A stretch of DNA of 64,000 nt from Streptomyces roseifaciens (GTDB taxonomy: Bacteria; Actinomycetota; Actinomycetes; Streptomycetales; Streptomycetaceae). This document shows positions 8,081 through 16,777 of the stretch, in pieces. The stretch's first letter is position 1, and each line of letters opens with the position of its first letter. The stretch spans positions 186,001 through 250,000 of the forward strand of contig NZ_LNBE01000004.1 of assembly GCF_001445655.1 (NCBI RefSeq), read 5' to 3'. Both the position numbers and the translations under genes were made by a program. The notes under the pieces were generated by a model that did not search any database, was not told where the DNA came from, and was given only the letters and a program-made list of their open reading frames with translations.

Positions 8081-9612
8081 TCACCACGCTCGCCCGGATG
8101 GAGGCCGTGCGGGACGGCCGGGCCCGGCCCCTCACCACCGTGCGCCACCGGCATCTGGCGGAGCGGCCGCTGGTGTTCGTCCCGCTGACCACCGCCGGTG
8201 AGGCGGGCGCCCCGCTCGGCGCGCTCGTGGGCACCGACCGGGAGCGCCCCCGCCTCCTGGCCGTGCCGCAGCCGCGCGACCGCGACCTGCGCTCCGCCTT
8301 CCTCGCCGAGCTGGCCGAGGAGATGCTGCCGTACATCGAGGGGTTCGCCGAGGGCGTCACCCCGGAGGAGCGCAAGGAGACCGACCCGGAGACCGGCAAG
8401 AAGGTGACGGTCCAGGTCGAGCTGTGCGCGGGCGCGCCGCAGCTGCTGGTGCCGAGCACCGCGGGCGTCGCCTACGTCCGGCTGCTGGGGCGCTCCATGC
8501 GCTTCCGCCGCACGGCCGAGCAGGATCCCGAGACGCCCCACCCCGCCCCGCCGCGCGTCCCGCTGCTGGGCCGCTGGCTGACGCACTTCGGCGAGCGCGC
8601 CCGCGTCCCCGGCTCGTCGCTGCTCCTGCCGGTGACGCAGCTCCTCGCCCGCCACTGGGCCACCGGCCAGAGCACCCTGGAGGACCAGCACCTGGGCGCC
8701 CTGCTCGCCTGGATCGACCCCCCGGCCGGGCTGACGGGCGCGGAGGCGGCACTGCGCGCCGAGCTCGCGCGGGACGCCGCGGGACAGCTGCTCCACCCGC
8801 CCGCGGGCCCGGCCACCGACCCCGCCTTCGACAACAAGCTCCTCGCCCCGGCGACCGCCCGCTTCGACGCGGGCCTGCCCGGCGCCGAGAAGGAGCTCCG
8901 CGAGCTGCTGGAGTCTCAGCTGCGCCCCACGTGGGATGCGGTCTGGCGCGGCGTCGACCTGCTGCGCGCCCTGCCCGAAGGAGAGCGGGTCGGCGAGCGC
9001 TGGAAGCGCGACCGCTGGTCCTACACCGCGCACCGGGACCGCGTACGGGCCGGCGAGCCCCCGCAGCCCCGGCGGGACGACGCGGTGACGGCCGCCCGCA
9101 AGCTCGCGGCGCGCGAGACCGCCCAGGCGCAGCTGGACGCACAGGAGGCGCTGGACGATCCGCTGGTGATGGCCGGGCGGCGGCTGGCGGGCGAGGCGTT
9201 CGCGGGGGAGGTCACCGACGTGGTGATGGAGTACACGGAGGCGAAGGTGCCGCGGCCCAGGCCGCTGGTCACGCTGCGCACGGACGACAGCCCGTTCCTG
9301 TCCGAGGGGGTGAAGGTGCACCGCGCCCTGCCGGGCGGCAAGTCGCAGCCCGCCGAGTTCGCCGGCCACGTGCCCGGCGAACCGGGCGCGCTGACGGTGC
9401 GTCTGACCGGCGGCATGGGGCGCGGCAAGGTGCCCGAGCCCGGCTCGGTGCCGGAGAAGGGCGACCGCGTCTGCTGGACGCTCTTCGAGCACGCCCCGCG
9501 CGGCGGCCCCGAGCTGCCCGACCCCGACCGCACGCCCTGGACGCACGGCGGCCCGCCCGGCGAGCCGGCGGCCGAGCTGCCCGACCCGGTGACCACGGAG
9601 GACCTGCTGTGA
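8071..9612 (+). CDS. Unknown protein between nuclease and helicase genes
   Basis: A 513-aa protein that I do not recognise. The N-terminal 120 residues look globular. The middle is helix-rich with charged segments around residues 280-370. Residues about 372-475 are predicted beta-rich (AFAGEVTDVV, PLVTLRTDD, GDRVCWTLFE), which could be an OB-like or beta-barrel unit. The start ATG overlaps the end of the nuclease gene by 10 nt with GGAGG four bases upstream, and the stop overlaps the helicase GTG by four bases. The tight coupling says it works with both neighbours. In Dna2 a beta-barrel separates nuclease and helicase, so a linker or DNA-clamp role is a reasonable guess only. Confidence 0.8.
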   Translation: MSLITTLARMEAVRDGRARPLTTVRHRHLAERPLVFVPLTTAGEAGAPLGALVGTDRERPRLLAVPQPRDRDLRSAFLAELAEEMLPYIEGFAEGVTPEERKETDPETGKKVTVQVELCAGAPQLLVPSTAGVAYVRLLGRSMRFRRTAEQDPETPHPAPPRVPLLGRWLTHFGERARVPGSSLLLPVTQLLARHWATGQSTLEDQHLGALLAWIDPPAGLTGAEAALRAELARDAAGQLLHPPAGPATDPAFDNKLLAPATARFDAGLPGAEKELRELLESQLRPTWDAVWRGVDLLRALPEGERVGERWKRDRWSYTAHRDRVRAGEPPQPRRDDAVTAARKLAARETAQAQLDAQEALDDPLVMAGRRLAGEAFAGEVTDVVMEYTEAKVPRPRPLVTLRTDDSPFLSEGVKVHRALPGGKSQPAEFAGHVPGEPGALTVRLTGGMGRGKVPEPGSVPEKGDRVCWTLFEHAPRGGPELPDPDRTPWTHGGPPGEPAAELPDPVTTEDLL

Positions 9613-10994
9613 GGACGTTCACGGTGCCCACGGAGGGCGCGCTGCCGCCGCAGCGCGGCCGCGCCGCGGATCCGGGCGCGGCGGCCGAGGAGGTCACGCG
9701 CCGGATCCTGCACGACACGCTGCACAGCCCCGAGCGCGGGGTCGTCGTCGACTCCCCGCCGGGCGCGGGCAAGTCGACGCTCGTCGTCCGCGCCGCGCGG
9801 GAGCTGGCCGCGGCGGGCCGCCCGCTGATGATCGTCGCCCAGACCAACGCCCAGGTGGACGACCTGGTGCTGCGGCTGGCCGCCAAGGACCCCGAGCTGC
9901 CGGTCGGACGGCTGCACAGCGACGCGAGCCCCTACGACCGGGCGCTCGACGCCCTGCCCTCGGTGGTCACGTCCGCGAAGGCCGCCGAGCTGGCGGGGCT
10001 TCCGGTCGTGGTGTCCACGGCCGCGAAGTGGGCGCACACCAAGGTCGCCGAGCCGTGGAGCCACGCGATCGTGGACGAGGCCTACCAGATGCGGTCGGAC
10101 GCCCTGCTGGCCGTGGCCGGGCTCTTCGAACGGGCGCTGTTCGTGGGCGACCCGGGCCAGCTGGACCCCTTCAGCGTGGTGGGGGCCGACGGCGTCGCCC
10201 AGTGGGCCGGGCTCTCGTACGACCCGTCGGCGAGCGCGGTGAGCACGCTGCTCGCCCACAACCCCGGCCTGCCGCAGCACCGGCTGCCCGTCTCCTGGCG
10301 GCTGCCCGCCTCCGCCGCGCCCCTGGTGTCGGCCGCCTTCTATCCGTACACGCCCTTCCGCAGCGGCACGGACCACGGCGACCGGCGGCTGACCTTCGGC
10401 GTGGCCTCGGACGGCTCCGGCCCGGACCGGGTGCTGGACGAGGCGGCCGTCTCGGGCTGGGGCCTGCTGGAGCTGCCGGCCCGTCACACGCCGCGCACCG
10501 ACCCGGAGGCGGTGGGCGCGGTCGCGCACGTGGTCCGGCGGCTGCTGGACCGCGGCGGGGTGACCGTCAGCGAGGCGGCGCCCGGTCCGGTGCCGCTGAC
10601 GGCCGCCCGGATAGCGGTCGGCACCGCCCACCGCGACCAGGCCGCGGCGGTCCGGACGGCGCTCGCCGGCCTGGGCGTGCAGGGCGTCACGGTGGACACG
10701 GCGAACCGGCTGCAGGGCCGCGAGTTCGACGTGACGGTCATGCTGCACCCGCTGTCGGGCCGCCCCGACGCGACGGCCTTCCACCTGGAGACGGGCCGCC
10801 TGTGCGTCCTCGCCTCCCGCCACCGGCACGCGTGCATCGTGGTGTGCCGCGCCGGCGTGGACCGGCTGCTGGACGAGCACCCGTCGACGGAGCCGGTGCA
10901 GCTGGGGGTCACGGTGAAGTTCCCCGACGGATGGGAGGCCATGATGGCGACGTGGGACCACTGGTCGGAGCACCGGGTGGCGTGGAAGCCGTGA
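9609..10994 (+). CDS. UPF1/Dna2-like superfamily 1B helicase
   Basis: ATP-dependent nucleic-acid helicase, 461 aa. Walker A SPPGAGKST is at about residues 49-57, Walker B IVDEAYQM at 154-161, motif III GDPGQLDPF at 180-188 and motif IV VSWRLP at 228-233. Motif V/VI regions follow around VDTANRLQGREFD (362-374) and LASRHRHA. The combination of a Q-rich motif Ia (AQTNAQVDDL) and GDPGQL fits UPF1-type SF1B enzymes, to which Dna2 belongs. The GTG start overlaps the previous TGA (GTGA) with GGAGG seven bases upstream. Third gene of the coupled nuclease operon; converges on the next gene with a 27-nt gap. Confidence 0.85.
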   Translation: MRTFTVPTEGALPPQRGRAADPGAAAEEVTRRILHDTLHSPERGVVVDSPPGAGKSTLVVRAARELAAAGRPLMIVAQTNAQVDDLVLRLAAKDPELPVGRLHSDASPYDRALDALPSVVTSAKAAELAGLPVVVSTAAKWAHTKVAEPWSHAIVDEAYQMRSDALLAVAGLFERALFVGDPGQLDPFSVVGADGVAQWAGLSYDPSASAVSTLLAHNPGLPQHRLPVSWRLPASAAPLVSAAFYPYTPFRSGTDHGDRRLTFGVASDGSGPDRVLDEAAVSGWGLLELPARHTPRTDPEAVGAVAHVVRRLLDRGGVTVSEAAPGPVPLTAARIAVGTAHRDQAAAVRTALAGLGVQGVTVDTANRLQGREFDVTVMLHPLSGRPDATAFHLETGRLCVLASRHRHACIVVCRAGVDRLLDEHPSTEPVQLGVTVKFPDGWEAMMATWDHWSEHRVAWKP

Positions 10995-11021
10995 GTCCGG
11001 GCGTGGGTCCGGGGGCGGCCG

Positions 11022-11891
11022 TCAGTCGAATACGGACGGCGGCGGTTCCGGCGACGGCTTGGCGGCCGCGTCCGTGACCGGTGCCGCGCCGCCCGTGAAG
11101 TCGGCCAGCGCCCGGCCGTGTTCGACGCGCCCCTGGTGCGGGTCGGAGGCGGCCCGGCGGGTCAGCTCGGCGATCGGCAGCGCGTGGTCGGAGGCGAGCA
11201 GCACGGCGTTGCCGAAGCGGCGGCCGCGCAGCACCGCCGGGTCGGCGGTCAGGCAGAGCTCGGGGAAGACGGTGCCCACGGTCGCGATCTGGGACTTCAC
11301 ATAGGCGAGCGGCGGCCCGTCCGCGAGGTTCGCGGCGTAGAAGCCGCCGGGCCGCAGGGCCCGCCGCACCTCGCCGGCGAATTCGGTGCTGGTCAGATGG
11401 GCGGGGGTGCGGGCGCCGGCGAACACGTCGGCGATGATCAGATCGGCCCAGCCGTCCGGCACCTTGGCCAGCCCCTCGCGGGCGTCGCCGCTGCGCACCC
11501 GGATCCGCCAGCCGCTGTCGAGGGGCAGCTCCCGCCGTACGAACTGGACGAGCGGGGCGTCGATCTCCACGATCTGCTGGGTGGAGCGCGGACGGGTCGC
11601 GGCGACGTACCGGGCGAGGGTGAAGGCGCCGCCGCCCAGGTGGAGGGCGTGGACGGGCTTGCCGGGCGGCGCCACGAGGTCGGCCAGGTGGCCGAGCCTG
11701 CGCTGGTAGGCGAAGTCCAGGTAGGAGGGGTCGTCGAGGTCGACGTGGGACTGGGGCGCGCCGTCGATCAGGAGGGTGAAGCCGCGGGGGCGGTCACGGT
11801 CGGGCACGAGCTCGGCGAGCCCGCCCGCCACCTGCTCCGTGACCGCTTCGGCGGCGCGGCCGCGCCCTTGCTTCTTCTTGACCTTGCCCAC
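11022..11891 (-). CDS. Spermidine synthase-like methyltransferase-fold protein
   Basis: Rossmann-fold protein of 289 aa resembling spermidine synthases. HLGGGAFTLARYV is the cofactor-binding Gly-rich loop, VEIDAPLVQ ends the second strand with its acidic residue, and SGDAREGLAKV and DLIIADVF follow in the expected order. It may be an aminopropyltransferase or a related SAM-dependent enzyme, and many actinobacterial members have no proven reaction. The start GTG 11891 gives a Lys/Arg-rich N-terminus (GKVKKKQGRGR); no clear ribosome site is visible, so the start is uncertain. It is convergent with the helicase operon. Confidence 0.75.
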   Translation of the reverse strand: MGKVKKKQGRGRAAEAVTEQVAGGLAELVPDRDRPRGFTLLIDGAPQSHVDLDDPSYLDFAYQRRLGHLADLVAPPGKPVHALHLGGGAFTLARYVAATRPRSTQQIVEIDAPLVQFVRRELPLDSGWRIRVRSGDAREGLAKVPDGWADLIIADVFAGARTPAHLTSTEFAGEVRRALRPGGFYAANLADGPPLAYVKSQIATVGTVFPELCLTADPAVLRGRRFGNAVLLASDHALPIAELTRRAASDPHQGRVEHGRALADFTGGAAPVTDAAAKPSPEPPPSVFD

Positions 11892-11935
11892 CCGGTAAGT
11901 ATCGCCCAGGGGCGGGGCCGGTCCGGCGGGCCGGC

Positions 11936-12394
11936 CTAGCGGCAGCGGTCGACCGCCGCGATCGTCCGGGCGGCCTCGCCGAGGGCGTCGCGCAGGACCG
12001 CCGGGTCCGTGGCGGAGGAGAAGGCGGCCTCCGGGGCGACGAGCCAGCCGGCGCCGGTGAGGGGCTGCTCGTCGGGGACCACGCGCAGCCCCCGGCCGTG
12101 GGTCTGGGTGCAGGCGCTGCCCGGGACGTCCCAGGCGTCGGCGGTGCCGGGCGGCACCAGGAAGCCGAGGGTGTCGCACTCGCCGTCGTGCAGCACGGGG
12201 CCGACGCCGTCGCGCAGCCGGAGGATGTCGACCGCCTCCAGGCCCTGGCGGGCGGGGACGGTGACGAGGTCGCACGGGCCGGCGTCGGGGCCGAGGCCCG
12301 GTGCCTGGGGTGCGCAGGGCGAAGGGCTGCGGTCCTGACGCGGCTGGTGCAGGGCCGTCGTCCGCGAGCTGCTGCTGTCCACTCCGGCCTCCAC
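11936..12394 (-). CDS. Conserved actinobacterial hypothetical protein
   Basis: Small soluble protein of about 152 aa with no domain I can name. Segments such as VDILRLRDGVGPVLHDGECD, GFLVPPGTADAWDVPG and GLRVVPDE look like a compact alpha/beta fold and remind me of the small prim-pol-derived proteins common in Streptomyces, but this is weak. GTG 12394 or TTG 12397 are preferred because GGAGGAGGGG lies six to nine bases upstream. The longer in-frame TTG at 12457 lacks a ribosome site. It lies 44 nt upstream of the spermidine-synthase-like gene on the same strand. Confidence 0.65.
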   Translation of the reverse strand: MEAGVDSSSSRTTALHQPRQDRSPSPCAPQAPGLGPDAGPCDLVTVPARQGLEAVDILRLRDGVGPVLHDGECDTLGFLVPPGTADAWDVPGSACTQTHGRGLRVVPDEQPLTGAGWLVAPEAAFSSATDPAVLRDALGEAARTIAAVDRCR

Positions 12395-12659
12395 CAAGGG
12401 AAACCCCTCCTCCGCCGTGCCACTACGCTCCGCGTCGAGCGCGCTCGGGGGGTTCAACGCGCGAGGGGCGTCAACGGCAACGGGTACATGCCGTCACAAA
12501 GGATGGCAGTTCATGGCGGATCGCGGGTGAGATATCCGGTTTGTAGTCAAACGGGGGGCTGAATCCGGGGCCGAACGGGGGGAGTGGGGCCCCGATTGCC
12601 GGTACGGTCTTCTCCCGCCGAGCGCAGTCGGCGGAGTCACTCGCCAGAAGGGTGCGGCC

Positions 12660-14159
12660 ATGGTGTCGTCCCACGCGTCCCCGTCTCCCTGCCCAGGGCC
12701 CGCCGAACCGGTGGGTCCCGGCGGTCCGGACGGCAAGGGCAGCCGCCCGAACGCGGCCTTCAGACAGCTGCGGGGCGCGCTCTCGCCGGCCGAGTTCGCG
12801 GCGGCCGTGCGGCGCGCCGCCCGCGAGATCGGCGAGCAGGTCTCGTGCGACGCGCGCTACATCGGCCGGGTCGAGTCGGGGGAGATCCGCTGCCCCAACT
12901 ACGCCTACGAGCGGGTGTTCCGGCACATGTTCCCCGGCCGCGAGCCGGAGGACATGGGCTTCGTCCCGCGCGACGTGGTCCGCGGGCGGGGCGCGCGCGG
13001 CAGGGACGGCAGCGGCGGCGACGGCCACCCCACCGGGAATGCCCCGGGGAGCCCCGCCGGGCACCGCACCGGAAACCGCACCGCCCATCGCATCGAGCAG
13101 CCCAAGGAGAGCGACGTGTTGCGCCGCGCGTTCATGACCGGCGGCACGGCGGCCGCGGTGGCCGCGGCCTCCCTGGGCGCCGCCGTGCCGGTCGTCCAGC
13201 AGCCGGATGCGGCGGACGGCCTGCTCGACGGCGGACGCCTCGGCCCGCGCCGCGCCGGCGAGGCCGAGGCGTCCGCCGTCGAGCAGGCCGTCCGCCGCAT
13301 CCGGCTGCTGGACGACCGGCACGGCGGCGACGGCCTCTACCGGCGGTCCACCCGCCCGCTGCGGATCGCCTACGAGCTGCTCGACGCCGACACCCGCCGC
13401 CGGTCCGTCGCCGAGCGGCTGCAGTCGGGCGCGGGCGAACTCGCGCTCTCCGTCGGCTGGCTGGCCCACGACTCCGGCCGCTTCGCGGACGCCCGCTCCC
13501 ACTACGCCGAGGCGCTCGCCACGGCCCGGGTGGCCGGGGACGCGGCGCTGGAGGCCCACGCCTTCTGCAACGCCGCCTTCCTCGCGCGGGACGCCGGCCG
13601 CCCGCGGGAGGCCGTGCGCGCGGCGCAGGCCGCGCAGGGCGCCGCGAAGGGGCTGGCCTCCCCGCGGCTGATGTCCCTGCTGGCCCTGCGGGAGGCCGGC
13701 GGCTGGGCCGGGCTCGGCGACCGGGCCGCCTGCGAGGCCGCCCTGCTGCGGGCGCGCACGCTCTTCGGCCGCGGGCCGGGCGACGCCGATCCCGAGTGGA
13801 TGAGCTTCTTCGGGGAGGCCGAGCTGGAGGGGCTGGAGGCCCAGTGCCGGTCGGCGCTCGGCGACTGGGCGCGGGCGGCGGAGCACGCGCGGCGCGCCGT
13901 CGCCCTCCAGGACCCCCACTTCGCCCGCAACACCGCCCTCTTCACCGCGCAGCTCGCCGGGGACCTCGCCCGGGGCGGGGCGCCGGACGCGGCGGCGGCC
14001 GCGGGGGAGCGCGCGCTGGACCTGCTGACCGAGGTCCGCTCGACCCGGATCCGGACGATGCTCGCCGCCACGGCCCGGCTGCTCGGCCGCCACGGGGGCG
14101 AGCCGTCGGTGGCGGGGTTCCTGGAGCGGCACGCGGCGGAGCGGAGGACCGCCGGCTGA
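12660..14159 (+). CDS. NsdA-like HTH/TPR regulatory protein
   Basis: A 499-aa protein with an N-terminal helix-turn-helix-like region (about residues 30-100, with the motif RYIGRVESGEIRCPNYAYE), a central Ala-rich hydrophobic stretch and a C-terminal TPR-like repeat region from about 225 (GELALSVGWLAHDSGR, AHAFCNAAFLARDAGR, AAEHARRAVALQ). This build matches the NsdA family of Streptomyces developmental and antibiotic regulators; orthology is not claimed. ATG 12660 has AGAAGG seven bases upstream. Residues 173-223 are encoded by a perfect inverted repeat (13178-13329), suggesting a local inverted duplication of 84 nt that stayed in frame. Confidence 0.8.
   Translation: MVSSHASPSPCPGPAEPVGPGGPDGKGSRPNAAFRQLRGALSPAEFAAAVRRAAREIGEQVSCDARYIGRVESGEIRCPNYAYERVFRHMFPGREPEDMGFVPRDVVRGRGARGRDGSGGDGHPTGNAPGSPAGHRTGNRTAHRIEQPKESDVLRRAFMTGGTAAAVAAASLGAAVPVVQQPDAADGLLDGGRLGPRRAGEAEASAVEQAVRRIRLLDDRHGGDGLYRRSTRPLRIAYELLDADTRRRSVAERLQSGAGELALSVGWLAHDSGRFADARSHYAEALATARVAGDAALEAHAFCNAAFLARDAGRPREAVRAAQAAQGAAKGLASPRLMSLLALREAGGWAGLGDRAACEAALLRARTLFGRGPGDADPEWMSFFGEAELEGLEAQCRSALGDWARAAEHARRAVALQDPHFARNTALFTAQLAGDLARGGAPDAAAAAGERALDLLTEVRSTRIRTMLAATARLLGRHGGEPSVAGFLERHAAERRTAG
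13178..13329. repeat. Perfect 68-bp inverted repeat with 16-nt loop
   Basis: The left arm 13178-13245 is the exact reverse complement of the right arm 13262-13329, checked base by base. The loop is 13246-13261. It lies wholly inside the NsdA-like gene. The left arm plus loop is 84 nt, an exact multiple of three. The right arm encodes the segment that fits the rest of the protein (EQAVRRIRLLDDRHG), so the left arm looks like the added copy. Such a long hairpin should be unstable and would fold strongly in mRNA. Confidence 0.95.
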
Positions 14160-14220
14160 CACGCCGTACGAATCCCCGGGACGGCCCAAGCGGCTCGCCG
14201 TACGAACCCGGAAAACGACG

Positions 14221-14254
14221 AGGGCCCCGGTCCGCTTCCGCGGACCGGGGCCCT
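14221..14254 (-). terminator. Strong hairpin terminator after tRNA-His
   Basis: A perfect 14-bp stem (14221-14234 with 14241-14254) and 6-nt loop cttccg. On the minus strand it follows the tRNA 3' end by 7 nt and is followed by a run of four Ts. It may also stop transcription from the NsdA-like gene on the plus strand. Confidence 0.8.
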
Positions 14255-14261
14255 CTGTCAG

Positions 14262-14334
14262 GGTGAGTAACGGGACTTGAACCCGCGACATCCTGGACCA
14301 CAACCAGGTGCTCTGCCAGCTGAGCTATACCCAC
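14262..14334 (-). tRNA. tRNA-His (anticodon GTG)
   Basis: The minus strand folds into a complete cloverleaf. The acceptor starts GTGGGTA and ends TACTCAC plus discriminator C. The D-arm is GCTCAGCTGGCAGAGC, the anticodon arm CCTGG-TTGTGGT-CCAGG and the T-arm CGGG-TTCAAGT-CCCG. The base before G1 is G (14335), which pairs with C73 as the extra G-1 expected in tRNA-His. The CCA end is not encoded. It sits between the NsdA-like gene and orn, as I recall near adpA in other Streptomyces. Confidence 0.97.
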
Positions 14335-14393
14335 CATGTTTGTCCGGCGTGTTTCCCACCGGCCGAGAAGAAGTCTACAGGGTCTTCGGGGGT

Positions 14394-14429
14394 GCTCGCT
14401 CCCGGCTTTCTGCCGTGCCGGGAGCGAGC
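14394..14429 (-). terminator. Hairpin terminator of the adpA-orn unit
   Basis: A perfect 13-bp stem (14394-14406 with 14417-14429) and 10-nt loop, just 4 nt beyond the stop codon of orn on the minus strand. No U-run follows. Confidence 0.65.
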
Positions 14430-14433
14430 TGTG

Positions 14434-15042
<609 letters not shown>

Positions 15043-15047
15043 GCTCC

Positions 15048-16409
15048 TCACCCTACGGGGCGTTCCCGCTGGCCGGGCAGGCGTGGGGTGTAGAGGTCGG
15101 ACTCCGGCTTGCCCGGTTCCGTGCCACTTATCCCATATCCACCGCTATGCCCGCCCGGATGGGCGCCGTGCGGGCCGTGACCCTGGTGCCCCCCGTGCGA
15201 CGGCGGCGGACCGCCGAGCACGCCGCCGCCACCGGACGCGGCGTGCGCCGGGGCCATGGCCGCGCGCCGGAGCGCCATCACCGACGGCTCCCCGGTCCGC
15301 TGCTCGCCCAGCTCCGGCCGGTCGAACCGGTCCGGACGCTCCCGCTCCGGACGCCCCTCGCGCTCGGCCCGCTCGGGGCGGTCGGCCGAGTTCTGGGGAC
15401 GGCGCGCGCGGTACGCGGCCCGGTAGGCGGCCGGGGAGGACCCCAGCTGCCGGCGGAAGTGGCCGCGCAGGGCCACCGGCGAGCGGAAGCCGCAGCGGCC
15501 GGCGACCTCGTCCACGGAGTAGTCGGAGGTCTCCAGCAGCCGCTGCGCCTGGAGCACCCGCTGAGTGATCAGCCACTGCAGGGGCGCGCTCCCGGTGAGC
15601 GAGCGGAACCGCCGGTCGAAGGTCCGGCGGGACATGTACGCACGGGCGGCGAGCGTCTCCACGTCGAACTGCTCGTGGAGGTGCTCCAGCGCCCAGGCGA
15701 CGACCTCGGCGAGCGGGTCGGCGCCGATCTCCTCCGGTAAAGACCTGTCGAGGTAGCGCTCCTGTCCGCCGCTGCGGCGCGGCGGGACGACGAGCCGGCG
15801 GGCCAGGGCCCCCGCGGCGTCGGCGCCGTGGTCGGTGCGGACGATGTGCAGGCACAGGTCGATGCCTGCCGCGGTGCCCGCGGACGTCAGTACGTCGCCG
15901 TCGTCCACGAAGAGCTCCCGCGGGTCCACGTGGACCGACGGATAGCGCTTGGCGAGCGTGGGCGCGTACATCCAGTGGGTGGTCGCGGGCCTGCCGTCGA
16001 GCAGGCCCGCCGCGGCCAGTACGAAGGCCCCGGTGCACAGCCCGACGATGCGGGCGCCCTCCTCGTGGGCACGGCGCAGTGCGTCGAGCGCGGCGGTGGG
16101 CGGCGGCTGGGTGATCGACCGCCAGGCCGGTACGACGACGGTGCCGGCCCGGGAGAGCGCCTCCAGGCCGTACGGTGCGGTCAATTCAAGACCGCCGGTT
16201 GTTCGCAATGGCACATCCTCGCCCGCGCACACCAGCAAGCGGTAGCGAGGGACTCCGGCATCCTGTCGGTCGATGCCGAACACGGAGAGCGGAATGGAGC
16301 TTTCGAAGATGGGGCCGCCGCTGAATAGCAGCACTGCGACGATCTCCCGGCGGCGGCGTCCGGAGAGCTTGCGCGTGGTCTCCGGTACGGTCGTGGAGTC
16401 CTGGCTCAT
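15048..16409 (-). CDS. adpA: AraC-family master developmental regulator AdpA
   Basis: Pleiotropic activator of morphological development and secondary metabolism (BldH), 453 aa. The N-terminal DJ-1/GATase-like dimerisation domain covers about residues 25-190 ([35 protein letters not shown]). The AraC-type double HTH covers about 230-335 ([38 protein letters not shown]). Both are nearly identical to known AdpA sequences as I recall them. Codon 224 (15738-15740) in the linker is TTA. The C-terminal tail of about 115 residues is Arg/Glu- then Gly/His-rich ([20 protein letters not shown]) and longer than in the ~400-aa homologues. GAGGGG about ten bases upstream supports the ATG. Confidence 0.97.
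   Translation of the reverse strand: MSQDSTTVPETTRKLSGRRRREIVAVLLFSGGPIFESSIPLSVFGIDRQDAGVPRYRLLVCAGEDVPLRTTGGLELTAPYGLEALSRAGTVVVPAWRSITQPPPTAALDALRRAHEEGARIVGLCTGAFVLAAAGLLDGRPATTHWMYAPTLAKRYPSVHVDPRELFVDDGDVLTSAGTAAGIDLCLHIVRTDHGADAAGALARRLVVPPRRSGGQERYLDRSLPEEIGADPLAEVVAWALEHLHEQFDVETLAARAYMSRRTFDRRFRSLTGSAPLQWLITQRVLQAQRLLETSDYSVDEVAGRCGFRSPVALRGHFRRQLGSSPAAYRAAYRARRPQNSADRPERAEREGRPERERPDRFDRPELGEQRTGEPSVMALRRAAMAPAHAASGGGGVLGGPPPSHGGHQGHGPHGAHPGGHSGGYGISGTEPGKPESDLYTPRLPGQRERPVG
15738..15740 (-). promoter_or_regulatory. TTA codon (bldA control point) in adpA
   Basis: Read on the minus strand, codon 224 of adpA is TTA, between DRS and PEE. TTA is very rare in Streptomyces and needs the bldA tRNA. 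A TTA in the inter-domain linker of adpA is a known conserved control point that ties AdpA production to bldA. Confidence 0.93.
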
Positions 16410-16777
16410 GGCGCTAAGCCCCCCTCGGCGGTCGAGTCCTCTCGGTCCTGCACGTTTCCCCTCGGTCCTGAACGGTTCCCCCGCCGGTCATGGCCAAGAT
16501 CGAATCTACTGCGTCGAATGGAGACGCAGTGACCAGTTCACCACTCGGCTCTAAGTCGACATGGCAACTTGGCGCGAAGCGTTCGATCACGAAGCGTTGC
16601 ACTTGCAGGCCTCGGTGAAAAGTACGCCTCTCGCCCATGCCCAATCCCCGTAGGGTGCAACCGCCCTCCGCGGTCCTTTCCTTGCTGGTCGACCGGCTGT
16701 TAGGGGCGTCTCAAGCCAAGGTATGGGGTTCGGACTGAAGTTGGCTGAAAAGTGGTGGGTCCGGGTGTGCGAAAGTG
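16410..16777 (-). promoter_or_regulatory. Long upstream region of adpA
   Basis: A 368-nt stretch without a credible gene, lower in GC than its surroundings, as expected for the long adpA leader and promoter. Visible elements: a 20-bp tandem repeat at 16441-16480; a perfect 8-bp inverted repeat ACTGCGTC/GACGCAGT at 16508-16515 and 16523-16530; a direct repeat CGAAGCGTT at 16575-16583 and 16590-16598; and TGGCGCGAAG at 16570-16579, one base off the AdpA consensus TGGCSNGWWY. The transcription start cannot be assigned. Confidence 0.6.
16441..16480. repeat. Tandem 20-bp direct repeat in the adpA leader
   Basis: Two adjacent 20-bp units (16441-16460 and 16461-16480) match at 18 of 20 positions; each begins CTCGGTCCTG. 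They end 32 nt from the adpA start codon, so they would lie in the transcribed leader, close to the ribosome site. Confidence 0.9.

Noticed and set aside
12471..14303. A 610-codon minus-strand frame antisense to the NsdA-like gene, sharing a peptide with it
   Set aside because: The shared peptide is produced by the 68-bp inverted repeat, not by homology; no start site or domain supports a gene.
14262..14334. tRNA-His considered as an integration site
   Set aside because: No repeated 3' tRNA fragment or integrase is visible in the window.
16414..16644. Short minus-strand frame in the adpA leader
   Set aside because: No ribosome site, no recognisable product, and it lies over the repeats of the leader.
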